DNA from: Bacteroidales bacterium
GTDB lineage: Bacteria > Bacteroidota > Bacteroidia > Bacteroidales > VadinHA17
Direction: 5' to 3'
Length of the DNA: 53,828 bases
Assembly (NCBI GenBank): GCA_021371855.1
Contig: JAJFVL010000060.1
Coordinates: 1-53,828 of the forward strand
A model generated the notes under the pieces. It worked only from the letters and a program-made list of their open reading frames with translations. It was not told the DNA's origin and ran no database searches. Below, in pieces: positions 36,388 through 44,778 of the stretch (position 1 is its first letter; each line of letters starts with the position of its first letter). A program made the translations under genes and the position numbers.

Positions 36388-37206
36388 CTAAGACTCTCCA
36401 TGCTTTTTACTCTGAGATAAAATCTTATTAGAGACCAGGAAAATAGCAGGTTTTTTCGATAGCGGGTTTTCCTGGGTAAAAACCACAGTTTTATAAACAT
36501 CCTCAATGGTCTTATAATCCAGAACATCTGCCGGAGCTCCTTTTTTCCAAAGCTTACCTTCATTCATCAGCAACAGGTAATCGCAATATTCGCTGGCAAG
36601 GTTCAGATCGTGAATTATCATCAATACCGTTAATCCCATTTTTGTGTTGAGCTCCTGAACCAGGTTAAGCACCTGTATCTGATGGGAAATGTCAAGCTGT
36701 GAAGTCGGTTCATCGAGCAACAGTAATTGTGGCTCCTGTGTAAGTGCTCGTGCAATTCCTGCCAGTTGACGTTCTCCTCCGCTCAATTGGTTCATCAGTT
36801 TGTCTTTAAAGCGGTATACATCAGTCAGCTTCATGTATTTTTCTGTAACTTCATAATCTTCTTTAGTTTCGAAGAATTGAAAATCGGAGCGATAGGGCAT
36901 CCGACCCATCAATACATACTCTTCCACACTAATTGCGACAGATTCTGTGTGTTGGGTCACCACAGCTATAGTCCGCGCTTTTTCACGAATGGATAGTTGA
37001 GTTAATATTTTATCATCCAAGGCAATTGTCCCATTTTTGATTTTTAACTCACCTGTTATAGCTTTAAACAGGGTTGTTTTTCCTGATCCGTTTGGCCCGA
37101 TGATCCCGGCAAAATCGCCTTTCCTGATTCCAAAATTCAATGAATCAAGATGAAAACTGTTATAACCACAGATGAGATTTTCTATTTTCAGGTAGTTCTT
37201 TTCCAT
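36388..37206 (-). CDS. btuD: cobalamin-type ABC transporter ATPase
   Basis: 272 residues (FecE/BtuD family). Walker A GPNGSGKTTLFKAI, signature LSGGERQLAGIARAL, Walker B LLLLDEPTSQLD and the switch His in IIHDLNLASEY are all intact. The ATG at 37206 overlaps the permease stop by one base (TGATG); a GTG at 37209 is an alternative. The family also covers iron-siderophore importers, but the riboswitch upstream of this operon makes vitamin B12 the likely substrate. Last gene of btuFCD. Confidence 0.93.
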   Translation of the reverse strand: MEKNYLKIENLICGYNSFHLDSLNFGIRKGDFAGIIGPNGSGKTTLFKAITGELKIKNGTIALDDKILTQLSIREKARTIAVVTQHTESVAISVEEYVLMGRMPYRSDFQFFETKEDYEVTEKYMKLTDVYRFKDKLMNQLSGGERQLAGIARALTQEPQLLLLDEPTSQLDISHQIQVLNLVQELNTKMGLTVLMIIHDLNLASEYCDYLLLMNEGKLWKKGAPADVLDYKTIEDVYKTVVFTQENPLSKKPAIFLVSNKILSQSKKHGES

Positions 37207-38216
37207 CACGAAATAGCTTTTTGTTTTGACCGGCTTAATACCAGAATGAAAACCAGACCACCTGCTATTCCGGTAATAACTCCGATAGGCAGCTCATTTG
37301 GCGAAATGATAGTGCGGGCCAGTACATCGCTGACAATCAGAAAAAAACTACCACCAAGAAATGAACTGATTAGCAAAATACGGTAATCACTTCCAATGAT
37401 TGAACGCATAAGGTGTGGTATAATCAGTCCAACAAAACCTATAATACCGCCGACCGCTACACAAAGTCCGGCCAGCAAAGAAGCAACTACAAACAGGATT
37501 CGGATAATTACCGATGCATTGATTCCCAAATGAGTTGCTTTAGCTTCACCCAAACGCAGTGCATTGAGTGGTTGGGCAAACATAATTGTAATGAATAGTC
37601 CTGCTAATGAGGCAATAACCATTGTTTTTATCAGCATGGTATTGGGCTCATCCAGCGAACCCATGGTCCAGAAAATAATGCTGTGCAAATTATCATCTGA
37701 TGTTATCGACATAAGGAACATCATTCCTGAAGAGGCAATAAAACTTATCATCACTCCGATAAGCAACATCCGGTTGATATTGATCTCATCTCGCTTTATA
37801 CCCAGAAAATAAACCAGGAAAATAGTTGCAAAAGCACCGGCAAAACCGGCAACAGGAAGCATGAATTCTCCAAGTTTCAGATTTAACCCTGAAACAATAA
37901 CTAATGCAACACCCAAAGCTGCACCACCTGAAATGCCAAGTGTATATGGTTCAACTAAAGGATTACGATAGACACCCTGCAAAACTGCTCCTGTAATACT
38001 GAGAGCGCCTCCTATCGAGAATGCCAGTAATAACCTTGGAATTCTGATGTTAGTCAATATGGCATACTCCATTCCCGATTGATTTTTCAGGATGGAAAGC
38101 ATATTACGAAATGGAATTTTCATTTCACCTGCCATTAGAGACCATATAGTGGCCGCTGTTAGCAGAATCAATAAGAACAACACAAAGCCAGTCCAGATGA
38201 GGTGTTTTTTTTTCAT
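37206..38216 (-). CDS. btuC: cobalamin-type ABC transporter permease (FecCD family)
   Basis: 336 residues with about ten membrane helices. Typical stretches include IRIPRLLLAFSIGGALSITG, LVEPYTLGISGGAALG, GIIGFVGLIIPHLMRSIIG and NELPIGVITGIAGGLVFILV, the last two flanking the ATPase-coupling region. It lies between btuF and btuD, overlapping btuD by one base. Substrate assignment rests on the cobalamin riboswitch upstream. Confidence 0.94.
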   Translation of the reverse strand: MKKKHLIWTGFVLFLLILLTAATIWSLMAGEMKIPFRNMLSILKNQSGMEYAILTNIRIPRLLLAFSIGGALSITGAVLQGVYRNPLVEPYTLGISGGAALGVALVIVSGLNLKLGEFMLPVAGFAGAFATIFLVYFLGIKRDEININRMLLIGVMISFIASSGMMFLMSITSDDNLHSIIFWTMGSLDEPNTMLIKTMVIASLAGLFITIMFAQPLNALRLGEAKATHLGINASVIIRILFVVASLLAGLCVAVGGIIGFVGLIIPHLMRSIIGSDYRILLISSFLGGSFFLIVSDVLARTIISPNELPIGVITGIAGGLVFILVLSRSKQKAIS

Positions 38217-38292
38217 GATAAATATTTATTACTCTCCCGACAGTAAATTATATGGTCAGAAAGTTGATACTTATGCAAAACTCCTTTAAACA

Positions 38293-39111
38293 TCATTTCC
38301 CGTAAGTTAAATTAATAATGGTTTCGAATGTGTCAACAAAAGTAACGGGGGTAGGATTACAGGCTTTGTCTGAGTCTATTATAAATATCTTTTTGTTTTT
38401 TGATGCATTAAGTTCTTTAACCTTTTCCCATTTTTTCTTTTCTTCTTCTTCCGCGATTCCCATAGTAACGATAAATATAACATCAGGGTTCCGGAGCAGA
38501 ATACTTTCGCGGGTTATAGATCCTGTTTTCAGGTCGGAGGCAATATTCCTGGCTCCTGCAAAGGTGATGTAATCATCCATGAATGTACCAGGGAAAACTG
38601 TGAAAATTGGATCGGCTCCGATTTGCAGGAATATCTTTGGCTTTTGAGTTGATGTAATTGATTTCTGCAATCGTTCTACTTTTTTCATTGAGTTGTTGAT
38701 TACAGACAATGCCTTATCCTCTTTCCCAAGAAGTTTTCCGAGATCAAGAAATTGTGAACAAATATCGTTGAATGATTTACATTTTGGATACACTATAACC
38801 CTGATGCCAATTTTTCGTAATATCTCAATGGTTTCATTGTCTGTAAGGAGAGTAGTAATTACCAGATCCGGCTTCATTGTGACTACTTTTTCAATATTAA
38901 CCTTTACAGCCGAGGCCACAACCTCAACCTTGCGGGTGGTATGACAGTAACTGGTACAGCCAACCAGACGATCTTCTGCTTCCAGATATTGAAGGTTTTG
39001 CGTAAGTGATGGCGCAAGGGAAACAATCCGTCGGATTTCGTCAGCATAAGTTACCCCGGTAGTAAGTAATATACTAACCAGAAAAAGGAATACATTTTTG
39101 ATTCGTCTCAT
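38293..39111 (-). CDS. btuF: periplasmic cobalamin-binding protein
   Basis: 272 residues. The signal peptide ends at GVTYA-DE. The chain is a type III (helical-backbone) binding protein: RIVSLAPSLTQNLQYL, RLVGCTSYCHT, VVTMKPDLVITT in the first lobe and ARNIASDLKTG with LLRNPDVIFIVT in the second. First gene of btuFCD, directly downstream of a cobalamin riboswitch. Delivers B12 to BtuCD. Confidence 0.92.
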   Translation of the reverse strand: MRRIKNVFLFLVSILLTTGVTYADEIRRIVSLAPSLTQNLQYLEAEDRLVGCTSYCHTTRKVEVVASAVKVNIEKVVTMKPDLVITTLLTDNETIEILRKIGIRVIVYPKCKSFNDICSQFLDLGKLLGKEDKALSVINNSMKKVERLQKSITSTQKPKIFLQIGADPIFTVFPGTFMDDYITFAGARNIASDLKTGSITRESILLRNPDVIFIVTMGIAEEEEKKKWEKVKELNASKNKKIFIIDSDKACNPTPVTFVDTFETIINLTYGK

Positions 39112-39212
39112 AATCCTGTATTTTTCGAGAACTACAATGGTTTCGGGAAAACTATGGAATGATAATATGGTTATCGTTCACGAACTTTTTTCCTCGAAGT
39201 TCAAGTTTAAAA

Positions 39213-39350
39213 CATGCATTGGCAGGTTTTCTGGCTTGTCCTGATTTCCGGCGCCTTCCCGTCCGCCGCCTGGCGGACAGTGGCAAAAGTTATGCCGGAA
39301 AACGTTAACAGACTTACAGCTGCGGGTACAGCTCCGGAATATTCTCTGAC
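39213..39350 (-). ncRNA. cobalamin riboswitch controlling btuFCD
   Basis: Read on the minus strand the conserved B12-element blocks occur in order: GAGCTGTACCCGCAGCTGTA, then AGTCTG, GCCACTG, CGGGAAGGC and GACAAGCCAGAAAACCTGCC. The peripheral helix between GCCACTG and GGGAAGGC is an extended perfect palindrome (39261-39278). It ends about 100 bp before btuF. No clear terminator hairpin lies in between, so control may act on translation or by long-range pairing. High B12 would turn the operon off. Confidence 0.95.
39261..39278. repeat. palindrome inside the btuF riboswitch
   Basis: GTCCGCC gcct GGCGGAC, a 7-bp perfect stem with a GC-rich sequence unlike the AT-rich surroundings. It forms the variable peripheral helix of the riboswitch. 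It resembles short REP-like palindromes of Bacteroidetes; only this copy is in the window. Confidence 0.7.
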
Positions 39351-39391
39351 TTGAAGTTCAATCTCCTGTAGTTAATTACACTTTTACAGAT

Positions 39392-39489
39392 TGAAAAATC
39401 AACATGTTTTTACCCTTAATCCCTAAAGTGAACATGTTGATTTTTCAGCTTTTCACCCTTTAGGGTCGGGGTGAAAAAAGCTGAAAAAT
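39392..39489. repeat. two overlapping inverted repeats between the divergent riboswitches
   Basis: Left stem: TGAAAAATCAACATGTT (39392-39408) with its exact reverse complement at 39431-39447. Right stem: TTTTTCAGCTTTTCACCC (39441-39458) with GGGGTGAAAAAAGCTGAAAA (39468-39487), two unpaired bases. The segment TTTTTCA at 39441-39447 belongs to both, so the two hairpins exclude each other at their base. The block lies just upstream of the btuF riboswitch. It could be a regulatory switch, a protein-binding site or a decayed element. Confidence 0.6.
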
Positions 39490-39829
39490 AATAAATTCAT
39501 TAACCTGTCAAAGTAGAATTAATTACACTATAATTAACTTTTATAATTAAATCAAAGAAGCACCGGATTCCCATATTAAGGTATTTTCTTAAATAAAAAT
39601 ATCCACCAAATGCAAAAACAAAAATAGTAAAAGGAATGAATGAATAAACCTTATTGAATAATCCTTCTAAAAATAAACAGCACTTTCTATTACGGAAATT
39701 CAATAAAATGATATTATGAACAACTTTGAGTATTAAATAGAATGCCTCTTCCCGATGATGCAATTATTTTTTTGTTAACAACTCAATAACCAATATTGCA
39801 AAAATTAAATTATCATTGTATCACGATTT
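39490..39829. other. AT-rich intergenic stretch, no supported gene
   Basis: This 340-bp gap must hold the btuB promoter, but no convincing TAnnTTTG box stands out. A minus-strand frame of 87 codons (39500-39763) is hydrophobic and compositionally like random AT-rich sequence, so I do not call it a gene. Confidence 0.4.
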
Positions 39830-39844
39830 CAGGTTCTCAGATCA

Positions 39845-40005
39845 GATTATTTCTGATCGGAGTGAAAAGGGAATCCCGTGGAAAACGGGAGCTGTACCCG
39901 CAGCTGTAAGTCTAACAAAAAGTTTTGGCAAACCTCGCCACTGTCCCGATATCAATCGGGATGGGAAGGCAGCCAAAACGGGATGAGCCAGAAGACCTGC
40001 CTGTA
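39845..40005 (+). ncRNA. cobalamin riboswitch controlling btuB-btuG
   Basis: Conserved blocks in order: GAGCTGTACCCGCAGCTGTA, AGTCTAAC, GCCACTG, TGGGAAGGC, GATGAGCCAGAAGACCTGCC. The peripheral helix between GCCACTG and GGGAAGGC is the palindrome TCCCGAT atca ATCGGGA (39944-39961). A terminator hairpin at 40036-40075 supplies the expression platform, so B12 binding should cut btuB-btuG transcription. Confidence 0.96.
39944..39961. repeat. TCCCGAT/ATCGGGA palindrome inside the btuB riboswitch
   Basis: The stem TCCCGAT/ATCGGGA is the same 7-bp inverted repeat that occurs five times (one copy decayed) in the tRNA-like array at 53066-53434; only the loop differs. It serves here as the peripheral riboswitch helix. 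Confidence 0.75.
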
Positions 40006-40035
40006 AAAACATATCGTAGCTTTCGGGTGAAAGGC

Positions 40036-40075
40036 AAAGAGCAGGACTTATTCCGTTTTATCCTGTTCTTTTTGA
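40036..40075 (+). terminator. riboswitch-linked attenuator before btuB
   Basis: AAAGAGCAGGA (40036-40046) pairs with TCCTGTTCTTTT (40061-40072, one G-U) and a T-run follows to 40073. It lies between the riboswitch and the btuB ATG, the place for transcriptional attenuation. Confidence 0.8.
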
Positions 40076-40165
40076 GTAAAGTTACGAATGATTTTATACG
40101 GGTTTTGTGTCAGGATTTGATGATGCAGTAATCGTGCAGTTTGTGTTTTTAATCATTTTGTAGCG

Positions 40166-42082
40166 ATGCGTATAAATGTTTTTTTATTTCTGGAATTAAG
40201 TTGGCTGATATTGATTTTCTCAATAATTGGAGGTGGTGATGTTGTCGCACAATCAATTACTGACTCCGTTTTCCAGGTGCCTGACGTGGTGATACGAGCG
40301 CCCAGGAGTGAGCATTTCAGGAATGATATTAAGACCGATGTTTTTTCAGGGGACGAATTAAGTGAATACGCGGGTGAATCTCTTAGCCGCTTTTTAACAA
40401 GTAACACAGCTCTCAACATTAAAACCTATGGAACAGGAGGATCATTAGCCAGTATTAGTTTAAGAGGAACATCTTCCAGTCATGTTCAGGTAAACTGGCA
40501 TGGGGTTCCAATCAATTCAACGACTGTAGGTTCGTTCGATTTTTCCATTGTACCGGCCGACGGATTCGATAAAGTATCTGTAGTGTATGGCGCTTCAGGT
40601 GCGCTTTATGGAAGCGGCACTTTTGGGGGAGCAATCAATCTTGACAGTAATTTAAAACCCGGGAAAGCCTTAAACGGATCGGCACATGTGAGTTACCAGT
40701 CGCTTAAAACTATTAACGGGAGCGCTTCATTTCTTATCGGGAATGACAAACTGGTATGGAGAGTAAATGCATGGGGAGCAAATTCAGACAATGAATTTAC
40801 CTATTACGATTACATTAAACAATGTCGGCGAAAACAAACCGATGGTGACTGGCATGATGCAGGCATTATTCAGGATGCAGTGTTGAAGCTTACTCCATCA
40901 TCAACTCTGGAAGCCGGTTTGTGGTATCAGTTCAAGGCAAATAATATTCCTTCGCGCATAGGATCCACATCGTATGAATCTCAAAAAGATTCAACATTTA
41001 AACTTTACCTTGCTTATAAAACGCTAGGCAATCGCTGGGGATTACAGGTGAAAGCTGCCATGTTTAATGATGAACAGGGTTACTGGCAAAAAGCATCAGG
41101 GCAGTCCGGCATCAATAGTATTGAATCGGATATTTCTGCCCGTCAATGGTACAGCGATGCCAATTTCAGATACTTTATACTACCTTATTTGTCAGTAGAT
41201 GCCGGAGTAATAGGCACTTATATTACTGCGGATGTTTCTGCCTATGGTACTTTAAAGGAGGAAAAGGGTCTGGCTGCATTTGCCGGGCTCAAATATGACA
41301 AACGCAGATTGTCGTGGCAAACAGCGGTGCGGAAGGAGTGGAACAGTAATTTTTCTTCAGGTATATTGCCATCGTTTGGAATAGCATGGAAGATAGTGCC
41401 TGACAATTGGATTTTACGTGCCAATGTTTCGCAAAAATTCAGAAAGCCAACATTTAATGATCTTTATTGGGTGCCCGGTGGCACTTCCGGATTGAAGCCC
41501 GAAATGGGTTATTCTGTTGAAACTGGTTCATCTGCAACAGTATGGAAAAATCAAAAAACAAAGATATCGACTGATCTGAGTATATATTGGTCGCAGATAA
41601 AAGATATGATTGTATGGCGTCCTGCAGGTACTTACTGGGAAGCAAAAAATTATCAGCGGGTCCATTCTGCCGGGATTGATGCCAAACTGATGTTCGATAC
41701 TGAACAGCAACGCTGGAAATATCATTCGTCGTTGATGATAACACTAAATCGTTCAATGGTAAAGGTCAACACGGATGATCAGGAAACGCTGATGATTTAT
41801 TCACCACGAGTGATTACCGCCTGGGAAAATCAGTTCACGATGGGGATTATCGATTTAACAGTATGGCATCATTTTTCGGCTGATCGCTTTTACGACGATA
41901 ATGCCTTGCTGGATCCATATCAGACCATTGATCTCCGGACCGGGGTGAGAATTCCTGTCGGTAAAGGTACGCTGGGTATACATATTAGTTGTCATAACCT
42001 CACTGACACTGAATATGAACTTATCAGACTTTACCCTATGCCCGGGCGTTACTGGTCAGTGAAAATGAACTATGCATTTTGA
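40166..42082 (+). CDS. btuB: TonB-dependent vitamin B12 receptor
   Basis: 638 residues. Signal peptide ends at VVAQ. The plug domain (about 35-165) has VVIRAPRSEHF, ISLRGTSSSHVQVNWHGVPIN and VVYGASGALYGSGTFGGAINL; the 22-strand barrel ends in the usual aromatic residue (KMNYAF). It imports B12 through the outer membrane with TonB energy. The riboswitch and attenuator upstream and the BtuG-like gene 36 bp downstream support the substrate. Confidence 0.94.
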   Translation: MRINVFLFLELSWLILIFSIIGGGDVVAQSITDSVFQVPDVVIRAPRSEHFRNDIKTDVFSGDELSEYAGESLSRFLTSNTALNIKTYGTGGSLASISLRGTSSSHVQVNWHGVPINSTTVGSFDFSIVPADGFDKVSVVYGASGALYGSGTFGGAINLDSNLKPGKALNGSAHVSYQSLKTINGSASFLIGNDKLVWRVNAWGANSDNEFTYYDYIKQCRRKQTDGDWHDAGIIQDAVLKLTPSSTLEAGLWYQFKANNIPSRIGSTSYESQKDSTFKLYLAYKTLGNRWGLQVKAAMFNDEQGYWQKASGQSGINSIESDISARQWYSDANFRYFILPYLSVDAGVIGTYITADVSAYGTLKEEKGLAAFAGLKYDKRRLSWQTAVRKEWNSNFSSGILPSFGIAWKIVPDNWILRANVSQKFRKPTFNDLYWVPGGTSGLKPEMGYSVETGSSATVWKNQKTKISTDLSIYWSQIKDMIVWRPAGTYWEAKNYQRVHSAGIDAKLMFDTEQQRWKYHSSLMITLNRSMVKVNTDDQETLMIYSPRVITAWENQFTMGIIDLTVWHHFSADRFYDDNALLDPYQTIDLRTGVRIPVGKGTLGIHISCHNLTDTEYELIRLYPMPGRYWSVKMNYAF

Positions 42083-42118
42083 TTTATTCTTAAATATAAA
42101 CATTGTAAATTTTTTTTT

Positions 42119-43186
42119 ATGAAAACTGAAATTCTGAAAAACTGCACGTTGACTTTATGTGGAACTATATTATTATTGACTTCCTGTGAGAAAACAGATG
42201 ATGAGCCAAATATTACAGCAGATAACTTAAAAGGAATGTTTGTCGCATGTGAAGGCGATTATGGTAAAGCAAACGGAGATATCACATTTTTTGATTCCAA
42301 ATTGAATCAATCAGCCAAAAGCCTATATAATGCAGTGAATAATGTAGCATTGGGAGATGTGGTTGAGTCATTCGAAATAGTAGATACACTTGGTTTTATT
42401 GTTGTTAATAATTCCCAAAAAGTCACTGTGGTTGACATGAGGGATTTTACACTTATTAAAACCATAGATGGATTCTCATATCCCCGCAGTGTGGTACGCG
42501 CCAACGGAAATACAGTGTATGTGTCTAATGGAAATGGCTATTCTGATAATTATATTTACAGCATTGATCTGTCTACGTTATCAAAATCAGATTCACTTGA
42601 GGTTACCTCCGGTCCTGAAAAACTTTTAGCCGTGAATTCAAAGGTGTATGCAGCAATTGCCGGAGGTTGGAAGAATGATGGAAAAACTGTCGTTGAAATT
42701 GATCCTGTATCATTTACAATAGTCAATACTTATGAAGTCGCTTCAGTTCCCATAGATATCATAAATGACAAAAACAATAATATCTGGGCTTATTGTAAAG
42801 GTGTAGCTTCCTATGACGAGAACTGGAATGCAAGTTATTCGAATTCGGGCATTAGCTTAATCAATGTATCTACCAAGGCAGTAAGCACTTTCCCATTAAC
42901 ATCTATGAGTGCTTCCGGTATAAATAATATTGCTGCAAGCAATGATGGCAGCTTGATTTATTATCTTAATGATGGTCTTTACTCCATGTCAGTGACCGAT
43001 ACTGACTTACCTGCTACAAAATTGGTAAATAATATGTTTTATGGAGTTGATGTGGATCCGAATAATGGTTACATCGTTTGCCTGAATGCTGCTGATTCTA
43101 AAGCTGTCGTTTATAATCCTGATGGTGTGGAACAATATAGTTTCGAAACAGGGAACTTCCCAACATCTGTTGTGTTCAGCTACTAA
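42119..43186 (+). CDS. btuG: surface B12-binding beta-propeller lipoprotein, BtuG-like
   Basis: 355 residues. The lipobox is LLTSC, followed by the acidic CEKTDDEP run that resembles the Bacteroidetes surface-export signal. The rest is a YncE/DUF5074-type propeller of about seven blades (SFEIVDTLGFIVVNNSQKVTV, YPRSVVRANGNTVYVSNG, GPEKLLAVNSKVYAAIAGG, FPTSVVFSY). In Bacteroides, BtuG sits on BtuB and captures B12 from other binders with extreme affinity. Position right after btuB in a riboswitch-controlled operon makes this the best reading; the affinity is known only for studied homologues. Confidence 0.85.
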   Translation: MKTEILKNCTLTLCGTILLLTSCEKTDDEPNITADNLKGMFVACEGDYGKANGDITFFDSKLNQSAKSLYNAVNNVALGDVVESFEIVDTLGFIVVNNSQKVTVVDMRDFTLIKTIDGFSYPRSVVRANGNTVYVSNGNGYSDNYIYSIDLSTLSKSDSLEVTSGPEKLLAVNSKVYAAIAGGWKNDGKTVVEIDPVSFTIVNTYEVASVPIDIINDKNNNIWAYCKGVASYDENWNASYSNSGISLINVSTKAVSTFPLTSMSASGINNIAASNDGSLIYYLNDGLYSMSVTDTDLPATKLVNNMFYGVDVDPNNGYIVCLNAADSKAVVYNPDGVEQYSFETGNFPTSVVFSY

Positions 43187-43237
43187 ATCTGAATAAATAA
43201 ATTGTTTTATTAACTGGTTAAAGAAGGAATATCTGTC

Positions 43238-44656
43238 CTATTTAACCAGTTTTCTGTAGTTATCTATAAAGGAACCGATTGTTTCTACTCCAATTTTTTT
43301 GGCAATGATTTTTTTATTTTTGTCAAGAATATAAATCATTGGGGTTGACTGTACATTATAATAATAATCAAAATGCGTTTTCCGCTCCGGATCCCAACCG
43401 TTTATCCATGTAAGTTTATTATCCTCAATATATTTTGTCCATTTTGGTTTGTCAGCAGTAGTACATACAGCAAACACTTCAATATTATCGTCTTTGGCTT
43501 TTTCATAGTACGCTTTCAGCTTTGGAGTTGCTTCCTGGCAATGGCCACAGTTTGGTTCCCAGAAATACAGAATTGTAAACTCCTTTTCAACATCATATAA
43601 TGAAACAAATACTCCTTTATAAGAATCCATTATAAGGTTCTCGGCCTTTTTGCCAATCAGATTTGGTCTTATCAGCTCTACCTGTCTGCGTAGATCGTCT
43701 TTAAATTCTTTTGATGCCCAATCAGCTTTTCCGGAAAGATAAATATCATCAGCAAGCTTTACAATCACTGCATCATGTCCCATTATTTCACTCTCCCTGA
43801 AATGGTTAAAAAGAAAGACTGAAACAAATTGAAATACTTTATAGTTGCTCTGACACTTTTGAATTATTTTATCAATCTCCTTGTTTATTGAATCAGGCGC
43901 CTGGATAACAATATTTGTAAAGAAGGTATTAAGCTGTGCTTGCAAAATCGGCGTTCTGATCAACCTTTCGTCTGTCAGATCTATATTATCAAAAAAATGA
44001 TCTTTGTTATAATTATATTTCATTACCCATCTGGCAGAATCCGGATTTGAGATACCATTCTGAACCTTGAATTCAGGAACTTCAATTGGAATTAATGCTC
44101 TGACCAATATTGAAAGCAAATTTCCTTCATTAGATAAAACAACACTTTCCAGATAGGATTTCATTTTATCCTCCTGAACCTTCTGTGAAGAGAAAAGTAT
44201 TTTCAGTGAATCACTGTTCTGTTTATTGTCCTGAATTCTTTTAGAGATGGAGGATGCCTGTTGCTGTAATGCCATCCATTTTTTCTGGTACTCCACAAAT
44301 GTGGAATTCTCATCCGATCCGGCAAACTTAAGTGTATTAATATAATCGTTATATATGCAGTTGATGGTAAAGAACTGATCTTTAGATATAAGTACTTCGA
44401 AATATTTCTTCCCGGGAAGCACAATCATATAAATACCCTGAGGCAACGCTTCCTGCCCCGATATCTTTCCATGACCAGCATTATCAAGGGTTATAGTATC
44501 CTTTATATATTGCTTATCACCAAGGTGATAAGCCAGAAAAATTGTAGAATCCTTTAACCCATGGATATTAATGTCAATTTCATAACCATTTTTTAGCTGG
44601 CCGAATGATAATAATGAAAACAAAGACAATGAAACAGAAAAGAATAACTTTTTCAT
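43238..44656 (-). CDS. secreted TlpA-like thiol-disulfide protein (DUF4369, DUF5106)
   Basis: 472 residues. Signal peptide ends near LLSFGQ. The N-terminal beta domain (about 25-120, DUF4369-type: YEIDINIHGLKDSTIFLAYHLGD) is followed by a helical DUF5106-type region (about 125-320) and a thioredoxin-fold domain (about 335-470) with the active site CGHC in FWEPNCGHCQ and cis-Pro in STPMIYIL. Periplasmic or outer-membrane facing redox protein; specific partners unknown. It has a good promoter of its own (44684-44714). Confidence 0.9.
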   Translation of the reverse strand: MKKLFFSVSLSLFSLLSFGQLKNGYEIDINIHGLKDSTIFLAYHLGDKQYIKDTITLDNAGHGKISGQEALPQGIYMIVLPGKKYFEVLISKDQFFTINCIYNDYINTLKFAGSDENSTFVEYQKKWMALQQQASSISKRIQDNKQNSDSLKILFSSQKVQEDKMKSYLESVVLSNEGNLLSILVRALIPIEVPEFKVQNGISNPDSARWVMKYNYNKDHFFDNIDLTDERLIRTPILQAQLNTFFTNIVIQAPDSINKEIDKIIQKCQSNYKVFQFVSVFLFNHFRESEIMGHDAVIVKLADDIYLSGKADWASKEFKDDLRRQVELIRPNLIGKKAENLIMDSYKGVFVSLYDVEKEFTILYFWEPNCGHCQEATPKLKAYYEKAKDDNIEVFAVCTTADKPKWTKYIEDNKLTWINGWDPERKTHFDYYYNVQSTPMIYILDKNKKIIAKKIGVETIGSFIDNYRKLVK

Positions 44657-44683
44657 TTGTACGTCATTTTATAAAAGCACCTG

Positions 44684-44714
44684 CAAAATTAGCTAATGCA
44701 ATATCTTTGCCAAA
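44684..44714 (-). promoter_or_regulatory. Bacteroidetes-type promoter of the TlpA-like gene
   Basis: On the minus strand TTTG (44711-44714) and TAATTTTG (44684-44691) match the -33 and -7 consensus with a 19-bp spacer, the clearest complete promoter in the window. The ATG is 28 bp downstream. Confidence 0.7.
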
Positions 44715-44746
44715 CCTTGTCAAATAAATAATAGGAAAAATAGTAT

Positions 44747-44754
44747 TACATTTG
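44747..44754 (+). promoter_or_regulatory. -7 box upstream of the glycosyltransferase gene
   Basis: TACATTTG, exact TAnnTTTG match, 25 bp before the ATG at 44779. No well placed -33 box. Confidence 0.5.
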
Positions 44755-44778
44755 GCATTTCAACCTTTGAACTAGAAG

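Noticed and set aside
39500..39763. 87-codon minus-strand frame with hydrophobic stretches
   Set aside because: Composition is that of AT-rich noncoding DNA read in a lucky frame; no family pattern, no promoter, and it lies between two riboswitch leaders.
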